The notes beneath the pieces were generated by a model that had not been told where the DNA came from, did not search any database, and saw nothing but the letters and a program-made list of their open reading frames with translations. DNA of 64,000 nucleotides from Lucinisca nassula (taxonomy: Eukaryota; Mollusca; Bivalvia; Lucinida; Lucinidae): positions 103,488,507 to 103,552,506 of the forward strand of contig OY757011.1 in NCBI GenBank assembly GCA_963580285.1. Reading direction: 5' to 3'. Below are positions 33,130 to 43,675 of the stretch, in pieces. A program made the translations under genes and the position numbers. Position 1 is the first letter of the stretch, and each line of letters opens with the position of its first letter.

Positions 33130-33285
33130 CATCAGCTGGATGAATTGTGTGAGTGAGTGAGTGTTTGAGTTTTATGTCTCACCAACAGCTAAGGTCATAC
33201 GGAGACCTTGGTTTAAAGATTCATCCGAAAGTCTGAAGAAGCCTGGGATCAATCCTGCGACCCACGGAGGCTTCTCAGCTGGATA
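33130..33285 (-). mobile_element. SINE-C copy with internal deletion
   Basis: The minus strand reads GAAGCCTCCGTGGGTCGCAGG (the A-box region is deleted), then GATTGATCCCAGGCTTCTTC and GTCTCCGTATGACCTTAGCTG. TCAGCTGGAT flanks both sides. Confidence 0.65.
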
Positions 33286-33296
33286 AATTAACATAT

Positions 33297-33503
33297 TGTA
33301 TACTGGTGGACTCTTCCATTGCTATATGTTGGACAAGTCCATTTGTGTCAGGCCTATTTTTCCGTTTTTATTCTATTTTTGACGGAACATTCTGTTAGTA
33401 AATAGTTTCAGGCCTGGATTAGACGCTGCGTTCTTTCTTAGAGATTGATCATGAACTCTACTCTAGTCATTCTCCCCTTTTAAGGGTTTCTCGCATACAA
33501 TGA
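33297..33503. mobile_element. Family C MITE, eroded
   Basis: TATACTGGTGGACTCTTCC, TGCTATATGTTGGACAAGTC and GTTTCAGGCCTGGATTAGAC are recognisable. The right arm of the core has been replaced by unrelated sequence. Confidence 0.55.
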
Positions 33504-33668
33504 TATGAAGAAGGGCAGTTGTCAATTTCTGGCAAAAGAAAGCGCTTGTACTAGTTAACTTCTTATGTATAAGCCTGCCCAAGAAAAGTGTGTTTAGGTA
33601 AACTGACTGGCTCATTATGACCTTTATAGTGTTGACTAGGCTGTTAAAATGCCAAAACAATCAAACCA
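33504..33668 (+). mobile_element. SINE-B 3' fragment
   Basis: GAAGGGCAGTTGTCAATTTC, TATAAGCCTGCCCAAGAAAAG and GTGTTGACTAGGCTGTTAAA followed by CAATCAAACC. The tRNA-like head is missing. Confidence 0.65.
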
Positions 33669-34380
33669 AAATATTCTTGTAAAAGGACCTCTGTTATATA
33701 TTTTACCTTACTGGAATGATCCTAAGTATTGGGGCAGATAGGCCTGAGCAAACAGAGCAGACCCAGGACAGACTGCCATCAGACAGACATTCTGTCTGCA
33801 CCTTTTTGGACTCTGCTGGAGTAAGAAACAAATTTGTAATGTTAACATTTTAGCAGAACTACAGCAAGTCCTCGAGCCCCCGCCCATTGGGGCTTGAAGA
33901 AATAAATGGGCTGCATGATGCTTTCATGCAGAGCTGAAACCGACCCGCACACGAGTACTGGTAAACCGCTTAGAGGAGCTAAGCCTGCCCAGGCAATGTG
34001 GTGCGAGTCGGCCCGGCCATGCTTATAAACCCTTTTGGTTTCATTGGACTTGAGATGTCTTTTCATCTCAATGATGGGTAAAAGTCCCACAAAATTGGAA
34101 GCTACGTCTCCAAAATGACTTTACAGTGTTGACAGGGACGTTAAACTTCAAATCAAACAAACAAAAACAATTCTTGTAAAAGGACCTCTGTTAAATATTT
34201 TTAGCTTACCAAGTATTGGGACAGATAGGCCTGAGCAAACAGAGCAGACCCAGAACAGACTGCCATCAGACAGCAATTCAGACTGCAATTCGGACTCTGC
34301 TGTTTGTAATTTTAGGAGAACTACTGCAAGTCCTAAAGACTTACGAATTTTTAGGATTTTTATGGTAATATAATTTCTAG
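33669..34380. repeat. Duplicated GATCAG-core repeat flanking a SINE-A
   Basis: TTCTTGTAAAAGGACCTCTG and AGCAAACAGAGCAGACCCAG occur at about 33673/33745 and again at 34171/34236. The SINE-A at 33869-34168 sits between the two copies. Confidence 0.6.
33869..34168 (+). mobile_element. SINE-A copy
   Basis: CCCCCGCCCATTGGGGCTTG at the left, full internal blocks, tail CAAATCAAACAAACAAAAAC. A few bases are missing in the GGGCGACAGGG segment. Confidence 0.85.
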
Positions 34381-34548
34381 CAAAAATTCTTGAGTTAAGT
34401 TAGTGAACATGGTGAAGAGGTAACTAGGTATTGGCATACAACCAGATAGATGATTGATCTGTGCATAGGTAAATAAGCCCCACCACCATCCAAAGAAGTT
34501 CCTCTTGAGTTATGCCCAGCTTCTTGTTGTTTGGCCCAGTAGGTCATA

Positions 34549-34612
34549 GGGAGCAAAAAGAACTAGACTGAAATGCATTGTAAATGCATTTCAGTCCAGT
34601 TCTTTATGCTCC
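34549..34612. repeat. Long hairpin
   Basis: GGAGCAAAAAGAACTAGACTG is followed, after a GCATTGTAAATGC turn, by CAGTCCAGTTCTTTATGCTCC. Two or three mismatches over about 30-base arms. Likely a MITE core; outer ends not found. Confidence 0.6.
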
Positions 34613-34727
34613 TGTCAAACATGCAGCTGATATCTCGGATACGGATCTGAACTCAAATGATTTGTTGATTGTGAAAGATGCATTTTATCATGTCTTTGAG
34701 TTCTGATGATTTTTTGGCATGTTACAG

Positions 34728-34853
34728 AATCTTAGATGAATTACTGTGTGTATATACTGAAAAACTGCAGCAATTCTTTGCCAAAAGAGACAAGAATCTA
34801 GTCCCAGAGTGTGGGAAATCATACAAGAATGCAAGAAACGTACATATTTTATG
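34728..34853 (+). CDS. Candidate internal exon
   Basis: Preceded by a good 3' splice site (TTTTTTGGCATGTTACAG at 34710-34727). The frame is open for 41 whole codons, with phase-2 boundaries on both sides. The donor ATG|GTAGGA is weak. The peptide includes ILDELLCVYTEKLQQFF and NARNVHILW; no family recognised. Its exit phase fits the candidate exon at 36799, but its entry phase does not fit the large exon at 21500-23480, so another exon must intervene or it belongs elsewhere. An open frame of this length can arise by chance. Confidence 0.3.
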
Positions 34854-35129
34854 GTAGGAAAACTAGCAATAAGTACACACTGTTATTCTTGATTATAATG
34901 GGATTCTTGCCTCATCCTAGGTCTGTGGTCCAAACTGAACTGAATTTCAAGTTAGAGATTTTGAATTAAGAGAATTTGAATAGCAAAAAAAAAAAAAAAA
35001 AACAGACAGCAAAGCCAAAAGTGTCACACATTTGCTTTCACTAATACAGATATTTCAAGTGAAATGGGAGTCAACGCTAACAATATCATTAAAACTTTGA
35101 TCAGTTAATATGGCAAATATATATACACA

Positions 35130-35338
35130 CACCACAACCTGTTTATAGCACTATTAATGGTGTCCAAAACAGAAACCGTGTTAGTTAAACAACCGTGTTA
35201 TATCCAAACAAAAATGTATAGATTATACAGAAAAATGATGGTTTTCTGTATAATCTATACATTTTTGGGATCCATCTTGAAACCGTGTTATATCCAAAAC
35301 CATGTAATAACGAACCGTGTTATAATGAGGTTGTGGTG
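35130..35338. mobile_element. Small palindromic MITE with CACCACAACCT ends
   Basis: CACCACAACCT (35130) and AGGTTGTGGTG (to 35338) are inverted. AACCGTGTTATATCC-type repeats occur four times. A central hairpin at 35212-35270 has AAATGTATAGATTATACAG and its complement. Confidence 0.65.
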
Positions 35339-35500
35339 TACTGAAATTTTTTCTGAAATATATGAGAAGCTTTTGCAACTCTGTATATAAGATATTGCAC
35401 TTGCTAGAATAGTATATAAACATTTTGACCACAAACAGGTTTGTTAAGCTAATGGTGTTTTGAACAAGTGGGCCCTGAATGGTGATTTACCATGAAACCC

Positions 35501-36018
35501 TTAACCTTTAGCATGCTGTAGGCGCATTCGTGCGCCCGTGAAAACGTAATGGCGCCACGCTGTAGGCGCAATCGTGCGCCGAAATTGACTGGTGTGCTTG
35601 GTGCGACTCATAGAAAAGGAGGAACTCTCGTTTTTCGGTGCGGTTTGGCATTTCAGTATCAAATAACATCCGGGCATCAATGAAAAAAAAAACTTGCCGA
35701 TTCGATGTTTTTGGATGGATTTTCTTCGGGTTTTCTGGGTAAGGATGCAATTTTTTTAGGAAATCGCTACTTTTTGACGAACTTGATCTAATCGAGCCCA
35801 AAATACGCTCTGAAAGGGTGTTTTAAACGATTTTTCGACTCAGTCAGCTGAGTGACAGTAGGCTACTTTCGTTTTCCATATGCTTTGAATGGTGGAGAAA
35901 TCAAGAAAAATACGGGTTTTTGCGTGTTAAAAGTTGCTGAAAATGGTAGTATTTGATAAAAACAATTCAGTGGGACGGAGTATCGATAAAAAAATTAATT
36001 CAGCAGGGTAAAGGTTAA
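35501..36018. mobile_element. TTAA-flanked element with CCTTTAGCATGCTG ends
   Basis: Left TTAACCTTTAGCATGCTG, right CAGCAGGGTAAAGGTTAA, imperfect inverted repeats with TTAA at both edges (35501-35504, 36015-36018). Two GC-rich direct repeats of GCTGTAGGCGCA(T/A)TCGTGCGCC lie at the left. No shared palindromic core and no clear coding frame. Confidence 0.65.
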
Positions 36019-36798
36019 GCCCTCAAGCTCTACACAATATTCTAGAGCAGATTTTCTTTTTTTTTTTGTTTTTTATTGAAAAGACAAAGTGGATTTCATC
36101 TTCTAGCACACTAGAACTGAGAGAATGAAATCACCAAGCTGAATCATCTGCCAGTTCATTCCATTCAAAAGTATGAACTCATTTAAAAGTTTTGGGTATA
36201 TGTTTCTATACAATTTGATCAAGAAATGCATAGGTATGTACTGAAGAAAAAAGAAGAAAAATGAATAATAGAAATAAAAATGCCATAAAATGCAAAATAA
36301 ACACATGACAGTTCAAAGGAAACACATATTTATAGTTCCATATATTAACCTGGCAAGTCTGTTTTCTGCCAAATTTTCTGGTATCCTGTTTTCAACCACC
36401 TCCTGTTTGAAGTTTTTTTTCAATATGTTAGCATGTTTTAATGCTATGTCTGGTTTTTAACATTTTCATTGCTTTTTGGATTATTAGGTTTTCTCAGAAA
36501 CTTGCTTTTGGGCTCAACTACAAAACTTTATAGAATCTTCCTTCATTTACCTTCAAACAAATGATTGTTTATAGGAAGTTGCTTGGTGAAGGCATTTATA
36601 TCTTTTACATCATTTGCACCTGTTTTGTTTCAATTGTGTCGAAATATGATTAGGAAATGTTCTGAAGGTTGCCTGCAAGGTGAACTTCTGTGGCATATCT
36701 TATTTTCACTTTTCTGTATGTTTCACTGAGTACAACTTCCATTATATTATGCATGGAGAACTTTTTGTAAAACACTATTGTAACATGTCCATGCTTAG
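36019..36798. other. No feature recognised
   Basis: AT-rich, unique-looking. T and A runs at 36055-36075 and 36240-36265. Consistent with intron if the candidate exons on either side are real. Confidence 0.45.
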
Positions 36799-36878
36799 GA
36801 AATATTTGGAAAGTTTGAATGAAGTTGAGGATTTTGATATTGTTGAGGAATCTGAATGTGCTCCTCCAGATGTGCCTG
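36799..36878 (+). CDS. Candidate small exon encoding an acidic peptide
   Basis: Acceptor CCATGCTTAG ends at 36798 and donor GTAAGA starts at 36879. It enters in phase 2 and leaves in phase 1. The peptide contains KYLESLNEVEDFDIVEES and APPDVPG. It joins in frame to the candidate exon at 34728-34853. The acidic composition and the donor argue for coding; the weak pyrimidine tract and short length argue for caution. No family assigned. Confidence 0.35.
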
Positions 36879-37043
36879 GTAAGAAAATTAAGGTGAATGA
36901 GTGCAGCTTTCAAGGAATATCACTCTGAACTGATTTGAAAGTGTTTGTCTCCCTTCTCATTGGACTTCTCTCGAAGAAAAGAATTAGCTCCTGTAAAGGC
37001 ACAGATTCTTTTCTTCAAGTGTTGTCCTTTTTGCAAATGGATT

Positions 37044-37130
37044 TAACCCTTTTTATATGGGAAACACCAAATCCGATCACTAATAAACAGTGCAGGCCCA
37101 GATCAGATGATCAGCGCCTCCACTGTTTTT
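37044..37130. mobile_element. Family B MITE fragment
   Basis: TTTAACCCTTTTTATATGGG and AAACAGTGCAGGCCCAGATC then GCGCCTCCACTGTTTTT; the right end is missing. Confidence 0.5.
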
Positions 37131-37446
37131 ATGCAACAAAAAGTGGTGGGGTATTATGTTATACCCTCAGAAATTTTGCATGTCCGTCCATCCATCAGTG
37201 CTTCATAATTTCGTGTCAGCTTCATTACTCTGATACAGTTTGAAATATTTTCACGAAACTTCACAAAAATGGAAAGCATCATCAGATGACATGCACAACA
37301 CATGAACCATAAGTATGATTTTCCTACTTTTGGAGTTATTCCCCTTGGAACATCACAGTACTCCGCTCTATCAGAGGTATTTTCATGAAACTCCAGACAA
37401 ATGTAAAGCAGCATCAGAGATGGTATGTAGAATATATAAACCATTA

Positions 37447-37659
37447 TTAACCCTTATCCTGCTGAATATTCAGTTTAGCCACACCCATTTCAGACTTTGA
37501 ACCAATCAGATTACTTGATGTAATCTGTGCCTACAAATTGATAAACTGAATGTCAAACAGTGTAGATCCTGATCAGATGGCTTCTTCAGAAGCCATCTGA
37601 TCTGGATCTACACTGTTTGCAAAGATAGGGGTTGTCTTGAACAGCATGATAAGGTTTAA
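37447..37659 (+). mobile_element. TTAA-type MITE, family A
   Basis: TTAACCCTTATCCTGCTGAA to ACAGCATGATAAGGTTTAA. Perfect core at 37556-37620. Confidence 0.8.
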
Positions 37660-38017
37660 ACTCTGTGGTTTGCTTATTTTTGGAGTTATTGCCCTTTGAA
37701 CCTAAATTTTAGCATAGCCATTTTACCATGTAGTTGTAACTGCTCTGTAAGTTGAGCTATTTCATGAATTTTGCCCTTTGAACATAAATTTTAGCATAGC
37801 CATTTTACCATGTACTTGTATCTGCTCAGTGTAAGCTGAGCTATATTTCTCACAAATGTAAAGCATGAGACGACATGCAAAACAGAAGAATCATAACTCT
37901 GGGTAACCTACTTTTTGAGTTTTGGTCATTTGAACATAGTATATATTAAAGAAAGCCATTTTTACCATGTACTGGTGTCCACTGTGGCGGAAATCATTTC
38001 AGATATTTTTATCAAAC

Positions 38018-38231
38018 TTAACCCTTATCTTGCTGAATATTCATTTAAGCCACACCCATTTCTGTCTATCAACCAATCAAATTGCTTGATGTAATTTATT
38101 GCTACAAATTCATAAACTGAATGCCAAACAGTGTAGATCCAGATAAGATGGCATCTTCAGAAGCCATCTGATCTGGATCCACACTGTTTGCAAAGATAGG
38201 GGTTGTTGTGAACAGCATGATAAGGTTTAAA
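38018..38231 (+). mobile_element. TTAA-type MITE, family A (duplicate)
   Basis: TTAACCCTTATCTTGCTGAA to ACAGCATGATAAGGTTTAA. It shares the altered right end AAGGTTTAA and downstream flank with the copy at 37447. Confidence 0.8.
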
Positions 38232-38384
38232 CTCTGTGGTTTGCTTATTTTGGAGTTATTGCCCTTTGAACCTAAATTTGGCATAGCCATTTTACCAATG
38301 TATCTGTATCTGCTCTGTAAGTTGAGCTATTTCATGAAATTTCTCACAAATGTAAAGCACCATGAGACGACATGCAAAAAACAA

Positions 38385-38514
38385 GAAGGTCACATGCGAG
38401 ACGCCAAGATCTGCAACGGAAGGTCAGGTGGTTTTTCTCCAGGTACTCTGGTTTTTGTCCACCTTTGATTAACGATCGTCTCGATATGAGTGAAATAATC
38501 TTGAAAGGGCAGTA
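38385..38514 (+). mobile_element. SINE-E body fragment interrupted by mariner
   Basis: CACATGCGAGACGCCAAGATC and CTGCAACGGAAGGTCAGG match the SINE-E body at 57046. Its A-rich tail (TTAAACCAAAATGAAAAAA) appears beyond the mariner at about 42346-42390. Confidence 0.55.
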
Positions 38515-39238
38515 CGAGGACTGTTCAAATATGAATGCAAGTAGAACGTTTTCTCATGCACTAATGCGAAAATCACCTGGAAATAAATATCACAGCGTAG
38601 AAAAACATTTTACGTATACATTGATACCAAACCTGTAAAAATCTGTGCACTTTAGCCATGTATATCGTTCGATAAACACTGTGTACTCTTGTATACTAAT
38701 ACAAAACATGGTTGGAAGAAGGTCAGAGTACGCCGTTGAAATACGGTCCTATATTAAGAATCATTGTATTCTTGGTATACGGTGCAAAGACATTTTTGAT
38801 GAAATATGTTCGGTTTATGGGCATAATGAACAGAAGATGCACCACATGATCGTCGGCCGAAAAGAGCAATATGTGCCAAGATGGTTGCTAGAGTGAAAGA
38901 AATAGTTGCTACCGATGCACGATACACCACTAGGCAAATAGCTGGTATGGTTGGCATCTCATTAGGAGCAGCTCATACAATTCTGAAACAGGATTTGAAA
39001 ATGAGAAAGATCTGTGCTAGATGGATTCCCCATCTGTTGACAGATGAGCAGAAAAAGACACACGTTCAGTGCGCCAAGAAGTTGCTTAAAAAGTTTCCAA
39101 ATTACAATGAATGCACGGTCTTTCGCTAATGTCGTCACAGGTGACGAACATGGGTTCACTTTTTTGAGCCAAAACCAAAAAGATTCAGAACAAAATATGG
39201 GCAACAAAGTAGTGCAAAAGACCATGCATTGCAAAGCG

Positions 39239-39744
39239 GACCATGAGCGTCAAGAAGGTAATGTATGCCATATTCTTTTCAAATCAGGGCCCTGCTATTC
39301 AGGTTGCTGTGCCTAAAGGCAAATCTGTAAATGCGAAGTTTTACAAGAATAAAGTTCTTCGAAAATTGAAGAAAGATTTCAAAGAACCGAGACCCGCAAC
39401 TGGCTTGGCCAATGTCAGATTGCTACTTGACAATGTGTCATCGCACAAGGCGTTCATTGTGCAAGACTATCTGAAGCAGGAAAAGGTTGTTGACCATGAG
39501 CGTCAAGAAGGTAATGTATGCCATATTCTTTTCAAATCAGGGCCCTGCTATTCAGGTTGCTGTGCCTAAAGGCAAATCTGTAAATGCGAAGTTTTACAAG
39601 AATAAAGTTCTTCGAAAATTGAAGAAAGATTTCAAAGAACCAAGACCCGCAACTGGTTTGGCCAATGTCAGATTGCTACTTGACAATGTGTCATCGCACA
39701 AGGCGTTCATTGTGCAAGACTATCTGAAGCAGGAAAAGGTTGTT
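39239..39744 (+). repeat. 253-bp tandem duplication inside the transposase
   Basis: GACCATGAGCGTCAAGAAGG starts at 39239 and at 39492. Only a few substitutions are visible (for example GAACCGAGACC versus GAACCAAGACC). 253 is not a multiple of three, so the copies read in different frames. Confidence 0.95.
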
Positions 39745-39792
39745 GAACTCCCTCACCCCCCGTATTCCCCTCACCTTGCCCAGTGTGACTTT

Positions 39793-42085
39793 TTAGCTCA
39801 CCAGAGCCGAAGGCTCCGGGGGAGCTTATAGGATAGGCAGTTGTCCGGCGTCGTCGTCGTTGTCGTCGTCGTCTGACGTCAACACTTTCAAACATCTTCT
39901 TCTCTGAAGCCACTGGACCGATTCAGCCCAAATTTTATCTGTAGCATCCTTGGGCTGGGGGATTGAAAGTTTGTGTTTTTTATGAAAATTGGCCCATTAG
40001 TTTGGTTGCTATAGCAACTTAGAGCTCCCATAGACTTATAATGGGGAAAATTGAAAAATGGCATTTACTGCCAAGCCACTGCAGATATTTTGACAAAACT
40101 TTCATAGAAATATTCCTTAGGCAATCTACTATCTGCCATATGATTTTAGGCCTACTGCTCATTTGTATTGGTTGCCATGGAAACCAAAATGAAAAAAAAA
40201 GAAAAAAAAAATACTTAAAAAATCATCTCCTCAGAAACCGTATGCTCTATGAGGCTGAAAGTTTATGGAAATATTCACCATATTTGCCTTTACAGGTTTT
40301 GTGTTTTTTATGAAATTCGGCTCTTTAGTTTGGTTGCTATGGCAACTTAGATTTTCCATAGACTTATAATGGGGAAAATTGAAAAATGGCATTAACTACA
40401 AAGCCTTTGCAGATATTTTGACAAAACTTTCATAGAAATGTTCCTTTAGTAAACTTCTCTCAGCCATATGCTGTTATGTCAACCTGGGGGTCCAGTAGGT
40501 TGTGCCGGGGCCATGCCCCGCCCCCAGTACTTCATAAAATGACTTATATCTCAGAAACCTTACAGATCCCCACCCCTAAACCATATATATTCTTGTTCCT
40601 ATTGATAAGACGCATTCAGTGACACCAACCTGGAGGTCCTCCGGGATGTGCCGAGGCCATGCCCCACCCCGTCCACTTCATAAAAGGCCCAATATCTCGG
40701 AAACCATTCAGATCCCCACCCCTGAACCCTATATACTCTTGTTCCTTATGATAAGACGCATTCAGTGACATCAAACTGGGGGTCCCCAGGGATGTGCCGG
40801 GGCCATGTCCCGCCCCTCCATTTCATAAAAGGCCAAATATCTCGGAAACCTTACAGATCCCCACCCCTAAACCATATATATTCTTGCTCCTTATGATAAG
40901 ACGCATTCATTGACCCCAAATTGGGGGTCTTCCGGGGTGCGCCGGAGCCATGCCCCACCCCTTCACTTCACAAAAGGCCATATATCTCAGAAACTGTTCA
41001 GATCCCCACCCCTAAACCATATATGTTCTTGTTCATTATGATGAGACACATTCAGTGACACCAACCTGGGGGTCCCCAAGGATGTGCTGGGGCCATGCCC
41101 CACCCCCTCCATTTCATAATATCACAATATCTCGGAAACCTTACAGATCCCCACCCCTAAACCATATATATTCTTGTACCTTATGATAAGATACTTTCAT
41201 TGACACCAACCTGGGGGTCTCCCTGGGCCTTGCCCCACCCCTGCACTTCACAAAAGGCCTTATATCTCAGAAACTGTTCAGAGCCCCACCCCTAAACCAT
41301 ATATATTCATCTTCCTTATGATAAGGCACATTCATTGACACCAGCTTGTGAGTCCCCGGGGCATGCCCGGGCCTTGCTCCACCGCTTGACTTCATTAAAA
41401 GCCACATATCTCAGAAATAGTTCAGATCCCCACCCCTAAACCATATATATTCTTGTTCCTTATGATAAGACTCATTCAGTCACACCAACTTGGGGGTCTC
41501 TTTGTGCTGAGGCAATGTGCCCCGCCCTTCCACTTCATAAAAGGCCATATATTTCAGAAACCATTAAATCCCCACCCCATATTCATATATGTTCTTGTTC
41601 CTTATTATTAGCACACCTACTGTAGGTGTGTCCGCAGGGGCCAGTCCTCTCCTTTCCACTTCATGAAAGGATATCTTGGAAACCGTTCAGATTCCCACCC
41701 CTAAACCATATATATACTTGGTCCTTATGATGAGACACATTTAGGGATAACAATCTTGGGCTTTCCTGGGAACGACAGGGCATGCTCCAACCCCTCCACT
41801 TATATCTCCAGCCATGCAGATCCCCACTGCTAAACCATATATATTCTTGTTCTTTGTGATAAGACACATTTAGTGATACCAACCAGGGCTCCATTGGGTC
41901 CATGCCCCACCCCCTCTACTTCATAAAAGGCCTAATGTTTCATATACTGAGTCCACATGGATGCTCATTTGGATATGGGGGTTCATTTGGCAGATTAAAA
42001 TGTTATCATGTTAAAATACATGGCTGCAATTTGGCAGTGCCCACCTGAGCTCTGGTGAGCATAGTGGCCCATGGGCCTCTTGTTT
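39793..42085 (+). mobile_element. Helentron-like element inserted in the mariner
   Basis: Left end TTTTAGCTCACCAGAGCCG with hairpin; right end CTGAGCTCTGGTGAGCATAG then GGCCCATGGGCCTCTTG. The body has about ten units of roughly 146 bp marked by AGATCCCCACCCCTAAACC between 40560 and 41840. It entered a T run in the transposase, between GTGACTT and TTGTTCCCG. No coding capacity; a GTCGTCGTC run near 39850 gives a false Arg-rich frame on the minus strand. Confidence 0.8.
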
Positions 42086-42345
42086 TTGTTCCCGCGGCTG
42101 AAAAAAATACCTTTCTGGTCGAAAATTTGTACAGCACAAACACCTCGGTTCTGCAATATTCCAGTGCCTTCATAGTATACGTCGAAAAGACTACCAAAAT
42201 GCATTCAATGATTGGATCAGAAGACTGAAAGTTTGTACATCTGTTAAAGGGGAATACTTTGAGGGGACAAAATAAATTTTTCATCGAAATCTATCACAGA
42301 ATCATTTTTATGTGCTTAGTTGCATTCATATTTGAACAGTCCTCG

Positions 42346-42654
42346 TTAAACCAAAATGAAAAAAAAAAAACAACAACAAAAAAAAACCCACAAGAATCAT
42401 AACTCTGGGTAACCTACTTTTTGAGTTTTGGCCATTTGAACATAGTATATATTAAATAAAGCACTTAACACAAATGTAAAGCATCCTAAGATGAGGTGCA
42501 GAACACTAGAACCATAATTCAGCTGGTTGACCTCCTACTGGAGTTATGGCCCTTTGAAAATAATGATTTAAGTAATATATTTGTTACTGCTAGGTAACTT
42601 GAAAACTGTTCGGGATATTTTCTTGAAACAGTATGTAAATGTAAATCCCCATAA
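42346..42654. repeat. SINE tail and continuation of the tandem array
   Basis: An A-rich stretch with CAACAACAA (42358-42390) is followed by AAGAATCATAACTCTGGGTA and AGTTTTGGCCATTTGAAC, matching 37890-37960. Confidence 0.55.
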
Positions 42655-43096
42655 TATGATGTCTGGGGAAGCACAACAAAACAAACTTAATGAAAATTGA
42701 AAAGCTTCAAAAACGTGCATGTAGAATCATTCTAGACTTAAATTTGGATAATGTTTACCAGTGTATGAATGATTTAAAATTTTGACTTTGTCTGAAAGTC
42801 TTTTTCAGGAAAGCCAAGTTCATGTATAAGATTTAAAATAATTCTAGAATATATAAATGAAATGTTCTTGAAAAGGCCAGCTCAGACTAATGCTCATGGC
42901 TCCCATGCTTTATGTTCAATGACTACAGAGTCTCAACTTTTTGCTGCCAATGCCACGGACAGGATTATATAAATTCTGGTACAGAAAGGCTAATCCTGAC
43001 ATTTTAATTCATTTTAAGGGACATTATTTATTGTACTAATTGTGCTACCCTCGTAAAATAAAGTCTATTTAATTATTATTATTATTATTATTATTA
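42655..43096 (+). pseudogene. LINE 3' end: reverse-transcriptase C-terminus, 3' UTR and (ATT)n tail
   Basis: The frame from about 42684 reads NLMKIEKLQKRACRIILDL and, after a stop, VFFRKAKFMYKI. This is the LQKRAARIIL..FRKAxFMYKI pattern found at the C-terminus of many non-LTR retrotransposon polymerases. Further on, AATAAAG is followed by an (ATT)n tail at 43075-43096. It is 5'-truncated and has stops. Confidence 0.65.
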
Positions 43097-43130
43097 AACA
43101 AACCAACAAACAGATACACCTGCTGTCTTT

Positions 43131-43296
43131 TTAGAAGCCTCCATGGTGTAGTGGTTATGCTACTCGCCTTGTAAACAAGGGATCGCAGGATCGATCCTGG
43201 GCTTCTCCAGACATTCGGATGAGTCTTTAAACCGAGGTCCCGTCTCCGTATGACCTTAGCTGTTGGTGGGACGTAAAACTCAAACACTCAGTCACT
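43131..43296 (+). mobile_element. SINE-C copy
   Basis: The target-site duplication CACCTGCTGTCTTT is at 43117-43130 and 43297-43310. Head AGCCTCCATGGTGTAGTGG; B box GGATCGATCCTGG; end CGTAAAACTCAAACACTCA. Confidence 0.85.
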
Positions 43297-43349
43297 CACC
43301 TGCTGTCTTTAGGTCACTTTGTAAGCTATGAAACCGTAATGGTCCTAAT

Positions 43350-43570
43350 TATTGGAACAGACAGGTCTTAAGCAAACAGTGCAGACCCAGATCTGACTGC
43401 TCCTGAAGAAGCAGCCTGATCTTCAGATGGCTCACAGTCTGGTCATGGTCTATACCATTTGCCATTCCTTCTCCACTTTTTGGATCTTTTTGGACTTCTT
43501 GCTGGATCGCAAAATAACCTTGTTAAAATTTTAAGAGAATTACAGCAAGTCATGAAGGTTATTTGGTTCT
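43350..43570. mobile_element. GATCAG-core repeat with GGAGCAGTC-type arms
   Basis: AGCAAACAGTGCAGACCCAG, ATCTGACTGCTCCTGAAGAA; the right arm is disrupted. Downstream AGCAAGTCATGAAGG matches the 30.4-kb copy. Confidence 0.5.
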
Positions 43571-43675
43571 TGGTACACAAAACAAGGGCCACATGTCGTT
43601 GAATGTGTATGTGACCAAGATACAAATTAGTTTGTGCACCCACTCATTTGGTCATTAAATTTGTTTATCAGTCCT

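Larger units (their letters stand above)
37140..38384. repeat. Tandem array carrying two family A MITEs
   Basis: Units of about 150 bp share phrases such as CACAAATGTAAAGCA, GACGACATGCAAAAC and CATAACTCTGGGTAACC. A MITE plus the following unit text (AAACTCTGTGGTTTGCTTAT) appears at 37447 and again at 38018, so MITE and array were duplicated together. The array resumes at about 42390 beyond the mariner block. Confidence 0.6.
38709..42275 (+). pseudogene. mariner transposase, D,D34D type, disrupted
   Basis: N-terminal DNA-binding region: SYIKNHCILGIRCKDIFDEI at about 38740-38810, then RQIAGMVGISLGAAHTIL and MRKICARWIPHLL. First catalytic Asp in VTGDE (about 39135). Second in LLLDNVSSH (about 39680). 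Third in YSPHLAQCDF (about 39780). The second and third are 34 residues apart, the mariner spacing. The frame is broken between the helix-turn-helix parts, before the first Asp, and by a 253-bp out-of-phase tandem duplication (39239-39491 repeated from 39492). A Helentron-like element separates CDF from the rest (FPRLKK at about 42090; NDWIRRLKVC..GEYFEG, stop 42273-42275). The canonical Asp after YSP is His here. It cannot make a working transposase. Confidence 0.9.
38515..42345 (+). mobile_element. Complete mariner element (defective) with nested insertion
   Basis: Inverted terminal repeats of 26 bp lie at 38515-38540 (CGAGGACTGTTCAAATATGA..) and 42320-42345 (..TCATATTTGAACAGTCCTCG); they are exact complements. 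Subtracting the inserted element (about 2.29 kb) and the 253-bp internal duplication leaves about 1.29 kb, the usual mariner size. TA-containing sequence is next to both ends. Confidence 0.9.

Noticed and set aside
39707..39913. Arg-rich minus-strand frame (RRRQRRRRR)
   Set aside because: It is the antisense of the GTCGTCGTC microsatellite at the start of the Helentron-like element.
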